A model generated the notes under the pieces. That model saw only the letters and a program-made list of their open reading frames with translations, was not told the DNA's origin and ran no database searches. Below, piece by piece: positions 62,989-64,000 of a stretch of DNA of 64,000 nt. The stretch covers positions 2,790,001 to 2,854,000 of the forward strand of contig NZ_CP044427.1 in NCBI RefSeq assembly GCF_008843165.1, in the 5' to 3' direction. The position numbers and the translations under genes were made by a program. Positions within the stretch are counted from its first letter, which is position 1. Each line of letters starts with the position of its first letter. This DNA is from Ornithinimicrobium pratense (GTDB lineage Bacteria; Actinomycetota; Actinomycetes; Actinomycetales; Dermatophilaceae).

Positions 62989-63048
62989 CCTGGTCAGAAC
63001 GAGAGCTGGCGAAGGGACTCGAACCCTCAACCACCTGTTTACAAGACA
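62989..63048 (-). other. attR overlapping the intact tRNA-Thr
   Basis: The sequence is identical to attL over 46 of 48 bases (63001-63048), and CCTGGTCA at 62989-62996 also matches. It spans the tRNA from its 3' end to the anticodon stem, so crossing over restores a full tRNA gene. The core point of exchange cannot be placed more exactly from sequence. Confidence 0.85.
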
Positions 63049-63076
63049 GGTGCGCTACCAATTGCGCCACGCCAGC
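63004..63076 (-). tRNA. tRNA-Thr (anticodon UGU)
   Basis: Minus strand: 7-bp acceptor stem GCTGGCG/CGCCAGC with discriminator T; D-arm with GCGCAATTGGTAGCGC; anticodon stem CCTGT/ACAGG around the loop CTTGTAA (anticodon TGT); T-arm GAGGG-TTCGAGT-CCCTT. No CCA is encoded. It is 73 bases long and the host gene for the island's attachment site. Confidence 0.95.
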
Positions 63077-63122
63077 GGAACCGACCGCAGGGCCGGCGAC
63101 TGCGATGCTACCTGCGCCGAGG

Positions 63123-63165
63123 CTGAGGCCCGGCATCCGCAACAGGAGCGGGTGCCGGGCCTCAG
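63123..63165 (-). terminator. Strong hairpin downstream of the Rpf/SH3 gene
   Basis: CTGAGGCCCGGCA (63123-63135) pairs perfectly with TGCCGGGCCTCAG (63153-63165). Five further pairs close toward a 7-base loop, giving an 18-bp stem with one G-T pair. It is 18 bases past the gene's stop, so a terminator is likely. Confidence 0.8.
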
Positions 63166-63183
63166 GCGCACGATCGGAGAGGG

Positions 63184-64000
63184 TCAGCCGACCTTGCTGA
63201 CGATCCCGCTGTAGACGAAGCCGTTGCGGTCGGCCAGCTTGATCCAGCCGTTGCTCTGCGGCGTGCCACGCAGCTGCGTGCCGTGGCCGGCGCCGCCGAT
63301 CACCGAGTGGTTGGTGCCCGGGCCGGAGCGGATGTTGGCGCCGCCGGGAGCGGAGACCCGGTAGGTGGAGGCCTCGCCGGGCGGGGCCGGGGACGGCGGC
63401 GGCGTGGGGGACCCGACGGGGGCGAGCGTGGTCAGGCTGATCCAGCCACGGCCGTCGGAGAGCTTGACCCAGCCGTTGCTGGCCGCGCCGGTGACCTGGG
63501 TGCCGCGGGCCGCGCCACCGACGACGCGATGGTTCAGGCCCGGGCCGGAGCGGATGTTGGCGCCGACGCTCGCGGACACCTGCCAGGTGCCGGTCTCCCC
63601 CGGCGGCGGGGTCGGGTCGGACGGCGGCGGGGTCGGCGGCGCCGGCGGCGGGGTCGGTGTCCCCGGGTTGCTGGTGGTCAGCGTGGTCAGGCTGACCCAG
63701 CCGCGGCCGTCAGAGATCCTGACCCAGCCGTTGCTGGCGGTGCCGACGACCTGGGTGCCGCGGGCGGCGCTGCCGACGACGGCGAAGTGGGTGCCGGGCC
63801 CGGAGCGGATGTTCGCACCGGCACCGGCGGACACCCACCAGGTGCCCGTCTCACCCGGCGGCGGGGTCGGCGGCGCCGGGTCCTCGGTGCCCGGGTAGGG
63901 CTGGCTGCCGTTCTGCAGCGTCAGTCCGGCGCGCACCGAGCACACCGGCCAGGCGCCCGGGCCCTGCACCTGCAGGACCCGCTGGGCGACCTGGATCTGC
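63184..64000 (-). CDS. Rpf/transglycosylase-like protein with three SH3 domains (5' end outside window)
   Basis: At least 272 residues are visible. The first, QIQVAQRVLQVQGPGAWPVC followed by SVRAGL, match the end of the resuscitation-promoting factor/transglycosylase-like domain, a wall-cleaving module. Three bacterial SH3 repeats follow, each with the pattern GANIRSGPGTNHxVxGxAxxGTQ...NGWxK, separated by Pro-rich linkers. SH3 repeats would bind peptidoglycan. The start and signal peptide lie beyond the window edge. It is probably an exported cell-wall enzyme active in growth or resuscitation. Confidence 0.85.
   Translation of the reverse strand, partial: QIQVAQRVLQVQGPGAWPVCSVRAGLTLQNGSQPYPGTEDPAPPTPPPGETGTWWVSAGAGANIRSGPGTHFAVVGSAARGTQVVGTASNGWVRISDGRGWVSLTTLTTSNPGTPTPPPAPPTPPPSDPTPPPGETGTWQVSASVGANIRSGPGLNHRVVGGAARGTQVTGAASNGWVKLSDGRGWISLTTLAPVGSPTPPPSPAPPGEASTYRVSAPGGANIRSGPGTNHSVIGGAGHGTQLRGTPQSNGWIKLADRNGFVYSGIVSKVG

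Larger units (their letters stand above)
43941..63048. mobile_element. Integrated genomic island of about 19 kb in tRNA-Thr(UGU)
   Basis: The segment is bounded by a 48-base direct repeat (43941-43988 and 63001-63048, two mismatches), which is the 3' part of the tRNA-Thr gene. A tyrosine integrase lies next to the intact tRNA. Contents are accessory: reverse transcriptase/HEPN, XRE-ImmA, recombinases, IS remnants, an HTH/SecB-like module and several pseudogenes. No conjugation or replication genes are recognisable, so it is probably non-autonomous or degenerate. Confidence 0.85.

Noticed and set aside
1..64000. CRISPR arrays, rRNA genes, replication origin
   Set aside because: No regularly spaced repeats, no rRNA-like sequence and no DnaA-box clusters were seen on reading both strands.

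Overview
The window is GC-rich, with C/G in most third codon positions, many GTG/TTG starts and dense stop/start overlaps. The right-hand edge gene looks like an Rpf-type resuscitation factor. Together these point to an actinobacterium, probably of the Intrasporangiaceae/Ornithinimicrobiaceae kind (family assignment is inference). No rRNA genes or CRISPR arrays are present. There is one intact tRNA gene, tRNA-Thr(UGU).

1-12.2 kb is a cobalamin cluster. cobG (cut by the window edge), cobH and a cobI-cobJ fusion run rightward. cobM and cobL run leftward and meet them at a shared hairpin. A cobalamin riboswitch then leads chlD-type chelatase gene, cobO, a cobB-cobC fusion and cobA. Junctions of 0 to 7 bases mark operons. 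cobN and cobK are not in the window. A decayed tyrosine recombinase lies just beyond the cluster (about 12.6-12.8 kb).

12.9-30.7 kb is a catabolic region. A leftward Dpp/Opp-type ABC operon ends in an M20 peptidase. To its right lie a cytoplasmic-looking GH29 alpha-L-fucosidase, an Lrp-type regulator, a class V aminotransferase and another M20 enzyme. Then comes a complete non-phosphorylative L-fucose route: mutarotase, AKR dehydrogenase, lactonase, fuconate dehydratase, SDR and FAH hydrolase, with a FadR-type GntR regulator and a perfect palindromic operator. No sugar transporter is present, so the neighbouring Dpp system is a candidate fucoside importer.

30.9-43.7 kb holds an Lrp/AsnC regulator divergent from a ten-gene operon: dppBCDF, an N-acylamino acid (N-succinylamino acid) racemase, an amidase, a D-aminoacylase-like amidohydrolase, a binding protein, an M20 deacylase and a GNAT protein. 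The racemase, GNAT and M20 genes match the known D-to-L amino acid conversion route. A 10-bp inverted repeat sits between regulator and operon.

43.9-63.05 kb is a genomic island of about 19 kb inserted in the 3' end of tRNA-Thr(UGU). A 48-base direct repeat with two mismatches flanks it, and an integrase sits beside the intact tRNA. Cargo includes an AT-richer reverse transcriptase gene overlapping an HEPN-type gene (probable phage defence), small orphan genes, an XRE-ImmA/IrrE pair, a VOC protein, a three-gene tyrosine-recombinase module, a graveyard of IS fragments and frameshifted genes, and a module of a SecB-like chaperone with an HTH protein that resembles toxin-antitoxin-chaperone loci. 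Beyond the tRNA lies the Rpf/SH3 cell-wall gene, cut by the window end.
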